From assembly GCF_035222375.1 (NCBI RefSeq), contig NW_026946364.1:992001-1056000 (forward strand): a stretch of 64,000 nucleotides of DNA, written 5' to 3'. This DNA is from Podospora pseudocomata. Its lineage: Eukaryota > Ascomycota > Sordariomycetes > Sordariales > Podosporaceae. Under the pieces are notes generated by a model. The model searched no databases. It had not been told where the DNA came from and saw only the letters and a program-made list of their open reading frames with translations. Position 1 is the stretch's first letter. Each line of letters begins with the position of its first letter. The position numbers and the translations under genes are program-made. Positions 21,819 through 34,900 of this stretch are shown in pieces.

Positions 21819-24229
21819 CTAAAAAATCATCAACTCCTCCTTCGGATCCCCCCTCATCAAATCATACATCAAAATCGTGTGATCCGCATAATGCAAAATC
21901 AACCGGTACACCACCGGCCCCCTCCTCACCATCCCAGCCGGGCACAGCTCAAGCTGCCCCTTCACCCTCGGACCCGGCACCGGCTCAGGCGAAATCGCAA
22001 TCCCCACCAGCCCGCACGACGGCCTGACCTTCTTCTTCTCCTCCGCCTTGCGAGGGAGTACGCAATCAACCCTGAACCCCCTCCGCAGCGGCACCCCATC
22101 CACCACCTTGCCTGACTTCGTCAGCGTCACGAGCGCGACCCTTCCCACTTCAGACCCAAGCACCACCAGGAACAACTCTGGCACATGGAGCATCATGTGA
22201 ATGCGCTCCGAGCGTATCTGGCTGAAATCATGTACTGGCTGGCCCAGCCCCGGCGCCAGGAACGTCAAAACGTGCCTGAACACCGGCCGCGCCAATGTCC
22301 TGTCAAAGGGAACAAGTTCGAGATCCGCCGCCGAGGTGCGCAGCAGAGAATAGTTCTTTGGAAGCACCCCGAAATCGTCCACCCGTGCCAGTTCCGCCCT
22401 CTTTTGCCTGTCGTTGCAAATCCTGGACACCGATTGGTGTGTCAGCGGTGGTTTCCCCGGGTCCGGAGTCTCTCCCGACATCGGGACGATTTCTCGGCGT
22501 AGCTGAACCTCGTCGAATAAATCTTTGATCGCCGAGGACCTCGAGTTTACCGACCTGTTAAGAGCCCCCCAACGCGTGGTCGACGCCGCATTGCCCATAG
22601 GAGGGTTGAGTGCCATGCTCGGAATGAGGCTGTCGTCGTTATCCGAGTCCGAGTCCCCGCTCACGCTTTCCCATTCACTCGACAAAGATGAGCTGCCCTC
22701 TTCAGAAGGAGCTGGACAACCGCCGGCAGCTAGATTATGCAGCTTTTCGTAAACGGTAGAGTTGGCGTAAGGCCTGTTTCTGATCATGTCGCCCACATTG
22801 ACGGCAAGGTCCTTGACGTAGTACAGCCCACACGTGATGTCCAGAACATTGGCTTTGGGCTGGAGAATCTCCTTTGCAGTCACTCCCAATGTTTCGCGGG
22901 CACTTTTTGTCGGTTTGAAGGCACTGCCAGGAAGAATCATGACACACCATCCCCGAAGGTACCTGTGTGCTTCCGAGGTGGCTGGTATGACAACTGGCCC
23001 GGTTCCAATTTTCCAAATGTCAAGTAGCCACACCACCCCCCAAATGTCAATAGCGGCTATCTTGTCCGCATTGCCATGCTCGTCGTCAAGAAAAGACACG
23101 CTGGGTATGTTGTGGCCACTGATGCCAAGCGGCAAAGTAATCTTCCACGTCCTCGTCCTCGATTGGAAATGCTTCTGAAGCTGCAAGGCGGTTTGTCCCG
23201 TCCACAACTCGGGCGACTCGTCGAGCTCAAAAGCGTCATCCTCCTGGTCCTGACGAGGGAGAGCAAACGCAAACACAGTGACCTCGTGTCTGTTGGATCC
23301 AACCGCAATCAGGCGAGACTGCTGATGAATAGCTAGACCCCACGCCGAAAGGGTAACGTTCTCGTGAAAGAACATCCTGGGTTTTGGGGTAGATCGAGAA
23401 AAAGGCCCAGCCCCGTCCTGCTTGGGGTACGTCTTGATCCAGTGCACCAACGTGTGTGTATAGTAGGCTCCAATGTCGCCGTCGTCGCACGCAAACAGGA
23501 CGATCTCCAGGTTCCCCAGATTCCCTACAATCATGTTATTGATTTGGTGAGAAAACCTCCTGTCGAGCTCTCCGGGATACAAAGCCGCGAGCTTTGTGGT
23601 GGCCGGGTGAAGAATCAGACATGGCGGCGGTAGAATTCGTGGTGCTCGCTGCGGCTGATACACGTATATCTTGTCTTGATAGGCTGCAAAGTAGAGGTTG
23701 TATCGCTGTGACAGGGCCGTCAAATTACACCGCCCGCTAGAGCAGTGAGGAAACGAAGGCGTATTTGACGTTGTTCCTGCCTCATTTGCGTCCGCCAGCC
23801 CCAGCCCCAAGGCCTGGACCGGGCCCATCATGCTCATCAACTCGTTCGCAGACATCCCGATCACCGAAGGCAACCAACCGGTGCCGGGGGGATTGGCATT
23901 ATCCGACTCGTATTCGTCCTCGTCATCGGGGTAATCATCGTCCGCGCTGTCTGCGTCGTCTTCGTCGAAATCGAAATCGTCCCCGACAGCCGCCGTGTTG
24001 AGCATGTCCACATGGGCCGTGAAACTCTCACGGATACCAGGTCCAAACTAAATGCCCATCAGCAAATATATTCGAGCTGGTGATCAATCCGAGCTTCGAG
24101 GCTCACCCTGTTCTCCGGAGTCTGGACATGGCACACCGGGTGGACGTAGACTTCCTCGTACCCCGCCTCTGTTGGTTGCTCGGTTCCTTCGGCGGCGTTC
24201 ATCATGTCCTTGGAAGAAGATGAGAACAT
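21819..24229 (-). CDS. CRT10-domain protein, two exons
   Basis: Exon 1 is 24229-24107 and exon 2 is 24047-21819, with GTGAGC and TTTAG intron ends and phase 0, giving 783 residues. Exon 1 was added because the frame upstream of exon 2 closes at the acceptor TAG, and the exon codes EEVYVHPVCHVQTPEN, a plausible conserved start. After an acidic stretch (DDFDFDEDD) come WD-like beta segments: NLYFAAYQDKIYVYQP, ACDDGDIGAYYT and GLAIHQQSRLIAVGSNRHEV. The protein closes with VVYRLILHYADHTILMYDL. This resembles fungal CRT10 proteins, named for yeast Crt10, which affects ribonucleotide reductase gene expression. The assignment rests on overall pattern rather than a unique motif. ATG 24205 and ATG 24202 are alternative starts. 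Confidence 0.72.
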
Positions 24230-24750
24230 CGGGGTTGGTGCGTGGACATAGCTGAAGGAGACTCCAATACGGCCAGAGAGAGAAAAGTCAGAAAGCTCAA
24301 AAACTGTGGTAAGCGCAATAGGTATGTTTGATCGTTGCAGGAGCTCTGGATCGGCGGCTCGCAGGCGGGAGGGGGAGCGTGGGAGGTCAGTGCCAGTAAC
24401 GCTATCGATAAGCGTTGCAGCTAGGGAGCTACTAACTAGAGATACGTCACTGCGGGCCAGCTATCCATACCTTGATGGACACAAACACACACTGTGATGC
24501 TCTACACCCTCAAACAGAGACACAAGCAGTTTGATAAAAATCCCATCACATAAGCATCCATAACGCGCCTCTATATAACCAATCTAACGCTGCCAATGGT
24601 ATCAACCACATCTCCAGAAACTCAAAGCAAACACCCCATGCCAAGTCAAATCCGCTTCAACGCCAATACACATATACAAAGCGCTTACAACCAATTTTAT
24701 ACCTTCCCCCCAACTCCTAACCCAATGCTTATGTAGGAATTCCAACTTCT
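24230..24750. other. Intergenic: CRT10-like promoter and GH5 3' flank
   Basis: 521 bases with no gene seen. The right half is A/T-richer and contains CA-repeat-like stretches. Confidence 0.5.
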
Positions 24751-26061
24751 CTACTCATGCCCAATCCTCATCAACTCCGTCATATCCTTCATCCTGTAAT
24801 CCAGTACCGGCGTCACCCAGTCATCCTCTACAAGGCAATACGTCTCCTTCTCATCGTCTTTTGGCTTCCTCGGGTTGATCGCCCAGTACCCAAAATCGGC
24901 ATCAATACTCTTCAGATACCTCATCAAGTTCTCCCAATAATTCGCATCCCCCCTCCCGGGCTCACTCGGCGCCCCAAACTCCCCAATCCACACCGGCGCC
25001 ACGTCCCCCTCGACCAAATACCCCCAATTGCTCCTCATAGACGCAACAAAACTCGGGTACGTTCTCTTGGAGTACCTCCCTTCAAGGCTCCCCCACCCGC
25101 TCCAAGAATACACATGCGCCGAATACACCACCCTATCCTCCACCTCCAACCTCACCGGCCTAGTCCTCGCCCCCCTCAAATCATTCCCGCTCTCCGTTCC
25201 CCCAACAATAATCAACCACTCCTTCTTCATTTTCAGCAGTCTGTTCCCCGCCTTTTCCGCCGCACTAGCCCACCGATCCCAAGGCATAGTCCCCCAAACC
25301 CCCCTAACCTCATTCCTCAGATCCGCCCCAATCACCAGCTCATTCCCCGCCAACCTCCCCATCACCGTCTCCCAGTTCCGAATCCAATCCTCCTCCGTCT
25401 GCCTCACCTTGCAAACCACCCCCGGCAACCAATCATTGCTCCAGCTGGCATCGCAAGGATCCGCCCCGCAGCACCAAGTCGCAGTCGTAATGTGATCATT
25501 CACAATCACCGCGATCCCCTCTTCCGTCAGCGCCTCCACACAAGCCACAAACACGTCCAGCGCCCTCTTTTCCATCAAGTCCGGATTCTTAGCCAGCAGG
25601 TGCGGCAAAATAGTCGGGTTCTTGACAACCATCTCGTCGCTGTAGGGCATCCGGACAGAATTGAACCCCAGCCTTTTGATTGTTTTTGCTATTGCTTTGC
25701 GGTGTTGAATGTCCAGCCCGCCGGGGATGAACAACTCATCCGAGGCGCCGTACCAGTTCACGCTCGACAGCTTGAATCGCTTGCCGTTTTGGTCGACAAT
25801 GTTGCGGCCTTGGGTTTTGAGGGGGAGGGCATAGTTTGATAGTGGTTGGGACTCGGTTTCTTTTGAGGCGGTGGTGGTAGAAGAAGACAAGAACGAAGCT
25901 TCGATGGGTGCGGGGAGGGGTCGTTGGCTGAACAGACGGGCGTCGGGGGAGGGTGTCCAGGGGATGGCGAGGGCGGCTTCGGCGCGCCAGAGGTGGAAGA
26001 AGTATGTCCCCAGGATGAGGATGGATAATAGTGTGAGAAACATTGGTGGCGGTCGGGACAT
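24751..26061 (-). CDS. Glycoside hydrolase family 5 protein with N-terminal membrane anchor
   Basis: A single exon of 436 residues from ATG 26061-26059. The N-terminus MSRPPPMFLTLLSILILGTY is a short basic-flanked hydrophobic segment acting as signal peptide or anchor. The GH5 barrel follows: GKRFKLSSVNWYGAS, RLGFNSVRMPYSDE, NDHITTATWCC, then DLRNEVRG with the acid/base Glu near residue 250, HVYSWSGWGS, and WIGEFGAPS with the nucleophile Glu near residue 359. Such enzymes cut beta-glucans, cellulose or mannans. The subfamily cannot be set from motifs, and a role in cell wall glucan or host polysaccharide is inference. An in-frame ATG at 26292 would add 77 residues rich in Thr and Pro; it was not chosen because the hydrophobic segment would then be internal. 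Confidence 0.86.
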   Translation of the reverse strand: MSRPPPMFLTLLSILILGTYFFHLWRAEAALAIPWTPSPDARLFSQRPLPAPIEASFLSSSTTTASKETESQPLSNYALPLKTQGRNIVDQNGKRFKLSSVNWYGASDELFIPGGLDIQHRKAIAKTIKRLGFNSVRMPYSDEMVVKNPTILPHLLAKNPDLMEKRALDVFVACVEALTEEGIAVIVNDHITTATWCCGADPCDASWSNDWLPGVVCKVRQTEEDWIRNWETVMGRLAGNELVIGADLRNEVRGVWGTMPWDRWASAAEKAGNRLLKMKKEWLIIVGGTESGNDLRGARTRPVRLEVEDRVVYSAHVYSWSGWGSLEGRYSKRTYPSFVASMRSNWGYLVEGDVAPVWIGEFGAPSEPGRGDANYWENLMRYLKSIDADFGYWAINPRKPKDDEKETYCLVEDDWVTPVLDYRMKDMTELMRIGHE

Positions 26062-27186
26062 GAGGATTCGGCGTTGGTTTGGAGGCGGAATCAGTGGAAG
26101 GGGAAGAAGGGAGGGCTTTGAAGTGGCCGTTGTTGTTGTTGTTGTTGTTGGTAGCTGTCGTGATTTGGTTGGGTGGTTGGAGTGAGGTGAGTAAGCTGTG
26201 TAAGCAATTGATCCAAAGAAGTCAATGGTGTAAATTCTACGTGTCTGCGTCTGCGCCGCCGCTCGGATGGGGGAGGGACCGTAGGTATGCATATACAGCG
26301 CGGTAAGTGCCGAGTTGAATGTCTTGTTGCCCAATGGTATTAGTCGAATATCAGCCTCTTGTGATGTTTGAATACGCCATAATATCCCAAACAAGGCAAA
26401 ACAACCAAAACAATGTAGAGTGCGGCTGTTGGACCAAGTTTATAAGCAGCCGACGCGGATGCCCTGGGAGTTGGGAATCTCAGCACACAAGTCAGGTTCG
26501 TCGCCAGAATCGGAACGAAGCAAGATCAGAGAAAAGGGGGAAGCTGTTTCTGAAGGCGAGGCCCGCGCTGAGCGAGAACCGGGAAGGCTGTCGCTGGCCT
26601 CTCGAGGGGAGGAGGCCACGACACAAGCGACGATCGTGGAGGGGAGCTGGATGGTCCATTCACAAGCTGCAGGGTCTCTCGACACGGCAGGTTTTCCCTG
26701 TCCAGCAGCCACTTTCAACCAGGCGGGAGTTGCCCGCACCGGCGCCCACCCACCAGGCCCACAGCTGACAGGGCTGCAGCAGCTCAAAGCGCAAGCAGCC
26801 GTTTTGGCATTCTTGGCGCACCCTCTTTCCAGGATTTCCCCGCAAACAGCATTACCTTTCCATGATAGGAGCGTTGCTTTTCAAGAAACAGCGTAGCACA
26901 ATTCCAGTTCTGTCTACGTGATAGCACGAGGTTCTGATAATGATGATGATGGCGATATCCTCAAGTTCAGATGTCGTGATGTATTGTACAATAATTGATG
27001 CAAAAATGGCGGTTCTGGCACGCGTATATGTCCGCAATAAGGATTGTGCTAAATATGTGTAGTGAATTGAACCCGGGTATCCTTCATTTCCCAACCCTCC
27101 CCTCCTCTTTAGTTTTTGAGTATTAAGTAAGGTCAAGAATATATTTTTATGATTGGTTTTTTTTGGCGTTGCGTTCGTCATCATCC
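26062..27186. other. Intergenic: GH5 promoter and receptor 3' flank
   Basis: Contains a (GTT)n-rich stretch at 26128-26153, just upstream of the GH5 start. A 158-codon plus-strand frame at 26420-26896 has no supporting feature. The rest shows nothing recognisable. Confidence 0.5.
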
Positions 27187-28959
27187 TCATAACCTGTTCA
27201 TGCCCAGTGGGTTGACATAGTTGTTTGGGTTGCCGTCTTGGGAATAGACCCCTGGTGATTGTCCCCGAGCATATGTCTCTGTGGGATCCCAAGTCACCGT
27301 CGCTTGTTGCGGTTGTTGTGGTGGGCGTGGCGAGGAGAATGATCTCGCTGGCGTGTGATATCTCTGCGTTTGACCGAAAAAGTCGGGCGTGCGACGGCCG
27401 CTCTCGGGGTCTTGGTTATGGCTGTGCATGGTAGGGCTCCCCATTCCTGATCTGGCCAGCGTGGGGGAGATCGGAGTCACTACGGAGGGTGTTACTGATT
27501 GTTCCATGACCTTCCCGGAATCGTCCCGGGATAGCATCTCGTACGAACGTGTATCTTTCTTCAGGTCGTCGAGCCGCGCATCGACTGAAACAAACTCTCT
27601 CTTGCTCCGGCTAGGGGAAGAGATCAACAAATCACGCCAGCCCGTAATCATGGACCAGCGGCCGAGGAGGAGACAAAGCCAAATGCCGTTCATCTAAAGA
27701 ACAAACCCGTATTAGTAAAAGTGTGACCCTCGTGCGACAAACAGGGTGGTTAGGAAATTTACCCCGAGAAGGAAAAGAACAGCGCCAACAGTTGGCATAT
27801 TGACCACCAGGGCACTTGCAAGCTCCAGGCAGGGCTCCTTATCCCCACCGTTATCAAGCAAGCAGAGAGCCCAAGGACGAGCAATGGTGCTGTCATTCTT
27901 GACAGCCTCGACAGTGTTGTCTTGGAAAACGAAAACGACGGAAAAGAAAATGACATCGGCGATGATGATCAAGACGATAGCGATACCTCTCCACTGCAGC
28001 GCAATCACGCGGCGTACGCGACGATAGGCCTGCTTGGGAGTCATGGTCCGGATGCTGTTGGTGTAGGATGGCATGTTGGAGCCCTCGGTCGAAGCGCTGT
28101 TATCGGCCAACGATGCGAGGTAAACCTTGATGCAGTAGCCGAATGTCGCGAACTGAATGATAATTGTCAGGCCGGAGAAGACCAGAAGCGGGATCCAGAG
28201 ATCGGCAAGACTGTTCTTGTGGTTGATATGGCAGGTCTGTCCGAATCGGAACGACACACCGCTCAAGAGGAAGGCGAGAACAACGCCCGCACCAGGGAGG
28301 CCCCAGCCGACAACCTGAGCAAACCACATAAAGTTGCGTCCCACAACAAGCTGCCAGCAAATCTGAAGGTGCAGGGAGAGCGCGCGCAAGAAGACCCAAA
28401 GTACACCTGCCCATCCTCCCAGGATAATAAACATGCCGGATGCCGCGCAGACTGAGCTCGTCTTCATCGAGTTGGGTGTAATTGCGTCGAAACATTGTTC
28501 GGGCTGGGCTGCCAGAGGGATAACGAACCCAAGCTATCAAGGTCATCAGCATATTGACCCAAAATCAGCTTGCAACAGCGGCCGACCTACATTCATAAAC
28601 ACCACTGCCGTGGTCAAGGAGATACTGAGATAATGCCGGAAAGTCTTTTCAACCGGCAGCACAGCCCAAGAGAGCAGGAGGAAGACGCAGCCAACTGTGC
28701 TCACGACCGACACCCAGTTGGCCGCTTCACTCATCGTCTCGAAGGTGTCTGGGTAGGCCCATTGTGTCATGGGGCACGGTAAGCAGCACGTTGCGTCAAA
28801 GTATGGTTGGCACACTCTGCCCTCAATAACTGCACAGGCACGAGATTAGCAACGTCAGCAAGTCCACCGAGGACAAAGCCGTGACTTACAGCCGCCATTA
28901 TCAAAACCCGCGACGTTCAAGAATGGCTTTGGACATTCAACCTCTGTTCCGTTCGACAT
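27187..28959 (-). CDS. Frizzled/Smoothened-like seven-transmembrane receptor, four exons
   Basis: Exons are 28959-28890, 28829-28591, 28533-27763 and 27693-27187. All introns have GT..AG ends and phases agree, giving 528 residues. The short cysteine-rich N-terminus (VECPKPFLNVAGFDNGG, VCQPYFDATCCLPCP) is followed by seven hydrophobic helices: NWVSVVSTVGCVFLLLSW, YLSISLTTAVVFMNLGFV, GMFIILGGWAGVLWVFLRAL, FMWFAQVVGWGLPGAGVV, LWIPLLVFSGLTIIIQF, RGIAIVLIIIADVIFFSVV and MPTVGAVLFLLGMNGIW. A tail of about 150 Ser/Pro-rich residues follows, presumably cytosolic. The GGWAGVLWVFLRAL helix and the cysteine spacing recall the Frizzled-like receptors found in fungi and slime moulds. No full Wnt-binding CRD or KTxxxW motif is present. 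Ligand and G-protein are unknown. Receptor status is inference from topology. Confidence 0.72.
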
Positions 28960-31900
28960 CTTGGCGTCTCTCTGAATGACCGACGTTGTCGGTACTCCAC
29001 GTGTATTCCACAATCCAATCCACCCACTTTCAGTCAATATCCCCCGATCCAGATGGCCGGGATGATATGAGGTGTCGATCGTTCAACCTCCAGACTGGGA
29101 TTCCTAGTTTCGATTCCAGCACAAGTCGAATCCTCCAGTCGACTATTCGGCCACGTGAGTCCGGTGGAAGCTATGGTGATATGGGCGTGCGGATGCAGAT
29201 CTAAGAATCCATTCGAGCTCGGAATCCAGTCCTAAATGTTTCGGTTCGGTTGCTATATGGCGGTACGAGGACGTCGGTCTCGGTAAAACAGATCAAGGTG
29301 GAACGTGGCGCAAGGAAGTACCACGGCAAGATTGTAAGGGCCCAACGTGGTCTGAACTGGGGAAAAAGGATTGTTCGTTGGGGTGGGCAAAAGAAGGGGA
29401 AAAGAGAAGAGAAAGTCACCAGAGAGCAAGGTGACTGGCCGGGTCGCGTCGGGGTGTGGGACATATGTATATTGGGGGACGAGCAGTTCTCCTGGTCTCC
29501 CGGTGTCGAGATGTGCGCCTGGGTCTTGGGTAGCATCGAGACGCAGCAAGAGTCTGGAAGTCCACACGAGAGGGTGACCTCGGCCAGGTTGGCCGCCGTG
29601 GACTAGCGGGGCGTTGTTCCATGAAGCTGATCGAGGGTCATCGCCCTGCCGCTCCGTCCAAAAGGTGCATCTGCCCCGAAGTGGCATCCGAAAGCACGGC
29701 CTCTCATTGGGGGAGGACGAGGGTTTCTCGTGGATGACCGGGGGAGGAGGGTCCAGTTGCGATGGAGGGGCCGAGAGGGGGAGGGTGTGGATTAGTGTAT
29801 TAGCCAGGGGGGGCAAAAGCCTGGGCGTATGGGCGTGCAGAAAGGACCGGCTGCTTCGAAGTCAAGCCATAGCCATGTCCCTGGCTGCCTGGATACCCAG
29901 CCGACCCGCATTCTGGACAGGGGCTGATGGCAGGGGTCGATCTCCACTCCCTCTTCCATTCCGCTTCCCACAGTTGCCCAATTAAGCATGTGGGAAGAGC
30001 TCTCCATGAATAGAGACGGGACAACGGAATACGTGTTGTGGTAAAAGAGGCCAGAGAAAAGAACTAATTGAGAGACGAGTGCAGTATGAGCCGAAGACGG
30101 ACATATAATACATGATAACCATGACACCTCGCTGTACGATCGCTGCCTCAGTGGCTGATGACCTCAGATTCGGCCGAGGAGGCCGTTGACTGCCAGCGCC
30201 GATGACTGAAGCCCACGACCGTTGCGGGGGCTGAAAGTCAGGTTGAACAAACTCGAGATGTCTCAATCATCTCCCAGCCAAGTCTCGCACTTCAACGCTT
30301 GGCTTTCTCTGTCAAAACTGCCAACTGCATATCTTGAGATCAGGGTGTGGAGCGAAATATATTGCGGATTGGGCGTGTGAGAAACAGCTCCATCCTCGCC
30401 GTTTTACTGTCGGTGGCCGGGTGGAGTGAATCGATCCTTCCCCGCGGTGAGCAACGTATCGGACCTCTCCGATCCACCCAAGGTCCAAAAAGTCCCTTCA
30501 TTGTGCCACTGACGCGCTCAGGAAGCCAGAGGCTGCGCATTCTGTGTACCCAATCCGCATCAGTCGTGATGGCCCCAGGGACTGGGCAGTCGCAGACGCC
30601 CCATTCCGTACCGACAGCCGGCATATAAAGAGTTCGGTGCTTACAGTCAGTCTTTGTAGAGGACGGGAGTTGGTTTCTACAAATCTACCAACCACATTTA
30701 CGCCACGATCCCGTCTCATGTTGTACATACGGGGACTGCGCCGCATCTTTTTATTCTCGCGGGAGGCGGAAACATCCTCACTTCTGCAAAAGGTCTTCAC
30801 CGTGACAGCCGTCGGTGAAGCCCTAACGGACCTCGTGTTGGCTTGTTCTGCACGAAATCGTCGTTCATGCAGGTGCCATGGGCGGCTGGAAGCGACACGC
30901 ACCACCGTTCGACAGCCAAGAATGCTCAAGACCTTCGCTTCCATTGTTCCAAACCCTCTCAATACTGCATTTTCTGAGAATAGCTTCAGTGTAATTTCAT
31001 TATGCGGCTTTTGATTAACAACAGAGTGAAATTCAGGCACCGTCAGCATCAGCTATACAACCAAACCCAGACGTGCCGGACTGTTGCAATTCTGACATCG
31101 GGACAGAAGCAACTTTGGTTGATGATCCGTTAGCCGGGAGAGTTGCTTTTTTCATCGTGAACCCTCCCCAGCGGAGAGAAAGTCGCCGCTGAACCTGGAC
31201 TGCCACGAGACGTCCATAACCATCGCGTCTTGGCTGAGAAAGTGTTGTAGGGCATTGGAAGAACAGGGTGCGTCTGGATTCATGCACACTGTGAAATTTC
31301 AAAAAAGATCACTCTTGACCAATCCGGGCAGTCGCTATTGCGCTCAGACAGTTCGGCTATGCCTGCCGGGCAGAAATCTACAGTATTCAACTTCTTGACT
31401 GGCCTGAAGAACTTGGCGATTGCACCATTCAGGAGCTCTTCTTGTTTTATCCTCAAGATGATGACCCGGTTTTCTGTCCCCAGGACCCCAATAACGACGA
31501 AGCTGGTAAACGGCTGACAAGACGGCAGAGAGCGCATTTCATAGGCCACATTATGTCCAGAAATCCCACCGACTGGTTTCCGTCTCAGCATTTCGCAGAT
31601 CTTACTTGCATTTTTTGTTGGGCTGGAATCGCATCATGTCCGCACGAGAGGGTGTGGTCCGTTGCGGGTAGTCCACACCACCATTTCCTAACCTGTACGC
31701 AAATGGGATTGGCTGATTTACTCGCTTCCCCAGGTGTGTCCTGAAGTCCCGTCTTCACACAGCCCTCAACCCCAGCATTGCATTCTCCCGAAATTATGTC
31801 TGTTCCTTCGAGGCGATAAAAGGGCACTCGATAGTGCTTAGGAAGTCTAGACTCGAGGATAGATCAGGGCAATTCCAACATTCGTGCAGGGCATGGCCAA

Positions 31901-34900
31901 CCCTCAATCGCAGGCGACCGTTGACGCCAACAACCCAGCCAAGCCTTCTCAAGACATTATCATCGTGTGTTCGTCAGGTTCAACGGCCAACAAGCACCAA
32001 ACTTAAAAATGACGTTGTCGGCTATTCAGCCAGATCATGGACCACATACACGGAGGGCAACATCCTCCCATAGGCCGGTTCTGCCCGCCTCTGTCACAGA
32101 GACCACCCAGCAGAACTGTCCCAATCATCACAGGATTTGCCGTCCCGCCAGCATGGCCCTTCCCCGGTTCCCCACAGGTCGCCCTGAAAGCTCAGAAGTC
32201 ATGGGACTTGAGCCACGGCGCGTACAATACCAGCCGAACGAAACCACGTTTTCATTTTTTGAGACTACCTACCTTACCACGACGCCGATTATCACTCTCG
32301 TCATCAGTTTCACAACAACTTCTGTTCGTTTCACCCCAAAGCTGATGTCACACTATGAAAAGGTTACCGTGGGAGCGTGGCCATCGGCCCGGCAAAGGCT
32401 GCTGGATGTTACAAGACGGCATATCTCCAAGACCTTTCTGACATCCAACATACATAGTGCAGTCAGGTCCCAACCGCTCGGTACCTAATTTGTGGGCTTC
32501 GTGAGGCCAAAAATGCCTTGTCCAAATGAAGCAAACACCGTTGTTGGGCGATACAAATCGGCATGAAAGTCAAAGATGCACTTCATACTTTCGCTAGCAG
32601 ACCTGGCCGTTTAGGTTGACGGCGAGGACCAACTACCGAGCAGTGAAGACAAGGCGGTGCCTGCATATTATGGTACGAACCACTCGTGATCCTCAGCACC
32701 AGAACCACAAGTCTGTGGCGATTGGAAAACGGCAGTTGCGCACCCAACCAAACCCCCAAAAATCAGTCACCTTCAACATACGAGGCCATTCCGAACGGGC
32801 CAGGGCGGGCCGGACTCATCGACAGGCGGTTTTTAGCCCGCCTCCTGAATTTGACGCCCTCATGCTCTCACGCCCTCCCCGAGCCTCCTTGACCGAGCAA
32901 TAATTCCCTCTCATTCATACAGCCACCTCCAAAGCAGCTGCCTGCATATTGTTGATTCTTGGTCCCCGAGGCCAAACTCTGGGCAATCTTCACATTCACC
33001 GTCCACAATATTCTCATCACAACATGTGCTCCCCCAAACCTCGGTCTAAATGTCAAAATATTGTTTTCCTCCTCGCAAGCCCCTCACAGCTAGCCACACC
33101 ACGCCTGCGCCCCCGATGTAAGGCGATGCACCTTGACGAATCTGGGTGTGGATAAGTGCCATCATTTTCTAGGTGAGGTTCTAGAATTCAACTTGTTCAA
33201 AGACCAAGAGCCAGGGCTGGACGGCAGCTAACTTGTTCAGAGCAAACCCCGCTGTCCTCCCCGACCCCAAGAATTTTGATGCGCCTTTGGTGGGTCGCTG
33301 ACAATGACCGTGGCTCGGTCAACTTTTTTGAGGGGAAAAATGCGATTCTTGTTGGTGGTGACAGGTGGAGGGGAGGGGCCGAGGAGAGTCCGACTCATTG
33401 GTTCACCTACCTCATTAGGAAGGTCAGCTAACAGCAGCAGCAAGCCACTCGCGACATTCTCTTTTTTTATTATTTTTCACAGGTTCCAAAAAAACGCCAC
33501 TATCATCGGCTCAAGCCATATCTTATCACGATTCCCACTGTTGCATTTTGCTCAACGGTGGTGAGGTGATGATAGTCCTCCGCGGTGAATGAAGGTGGTG
33601 TAATTCCGATCGTCCGGTTTATGTCTTGGGGACAATAAACGTCAAACAGACCGTTGGTGCGCTTGTCATCATGAACCATATGAGGGCACAGAAGTCTTTT
33701 TTTTTTCTTTTTTGCATGGTTCATACGACACAGTGTTTGGTTACAGTGCGTGGGAGCTTGGGTTGCGTTGAGACCCCTGAAAACAAAAACACCAACGACA
33801 GTGACGGTTACGACGGCATGGGTGATGCATGGCACTTCAACTCAGCACTACATACGGTGAGACGATGGGACGGTGGTGGTGGGTTTTTTTTTTCTATTGA
33901 AAACTTGCAGTTGGAGCTGATGCAGGAACCGACAGGAACACTCGCATTGCAGGTTTGGTAGTTGCATTTGGTAGTGTCTTGTCAGTGGAGGCGATTACGG
34001 TAAGGGAAAAGAGAGAAAGTTTGGTTGGGTTAATATAGGTCAGACGCCTGAGAGGGAACTATAGAAATCCGGGTGGGTTTTCCCAAGCGAACTGCTGGTA
34101 TGTATGGTGTTTAGGTTTGGCTATGGGATGATGGGGACTTGTTGACCATGAGGTAGGTTGATCAATCTCAAGTCATCCTAAGACCTCTTCGATCAGTCAA
34201 CTTAAACAGCGTTAAATCATAATAAACCCCAATACATCACAGTTGAATTCCCCTATTTTTTTTCAGACTCCTCACACCATCTCATCTATACGACATAGAA
34301 ACGCTCCCGAAATTCATCATTAACGAGACCACCGCAACTCATTCGCCGCCAAAGATAAGTATCAACGACAGAAAACTCTCGGAGATATTCTAACTCACCC
34401 ATGCAAGTGACAACCCCATTCATCACAGTCGTATTCCCAGATGAATATAGCCTGAAGAAGAACAATCTTTTGCGCACAGACTGGAACAAACTCCGACACA
34501 CAGACTGGAAGGGAGAGCAGAACAAACACACAGACATCATCATGCCAGGAGGCTCTTCAAAAGATCTTGGTAATGTATCGCTTCCCCGGAATGCCGCGCC
34601 TGTTTCCTCCTTCTTGTCCCCGGAGGGTAAGTCTGCAGTTTGATGTTGATCATGATACTTAGCCGGGTAGGGTTCTCAAGCTTCACTTTTGTTTCGTGTA
34701 GCTTTTTGCGTCTTCTCCCGGGCTCGTTTCCGCTGCAGTAACGATGCATGTCTCCGTCACCGTTGCATCTACTGTATGTATGCTGATGTCCTTCGTTTCC
34801 CAGTTTCGGCAGAGACATTCGCTCGGTATGCCTCTACTGCCGGGTAGGTTTCCACCGTGTTTCGAACCTTTGCTCGAGATAAACACCATCGTCGTCACTT

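Noticed and set aside
21810-21823. CCCTAACCCTAA, two units of the fungal telomere repeat
   Set aside because: Only two units, inside the end of a coding gene flank, with intact genes on both sides. Not a telomere.
24757-25839. 360-codon open frame on the plus strand
   Set aside because: Antisense to the GH5 catalytic domain, Pro/Arg-rich as expected of a shadow.
26420-26896. 158-codon plus frame between the GH5 and receptor genes
   Set aside because: No recognisable protein feature, and overlapping frames exist on the other strand.
29085-29130. TTCGATTCC / TCGAATCC strings resembling tRNA T-loops
   Set aside because: The flanking bases do not form a T-stem, and no matching A box or acceptor stem is present.
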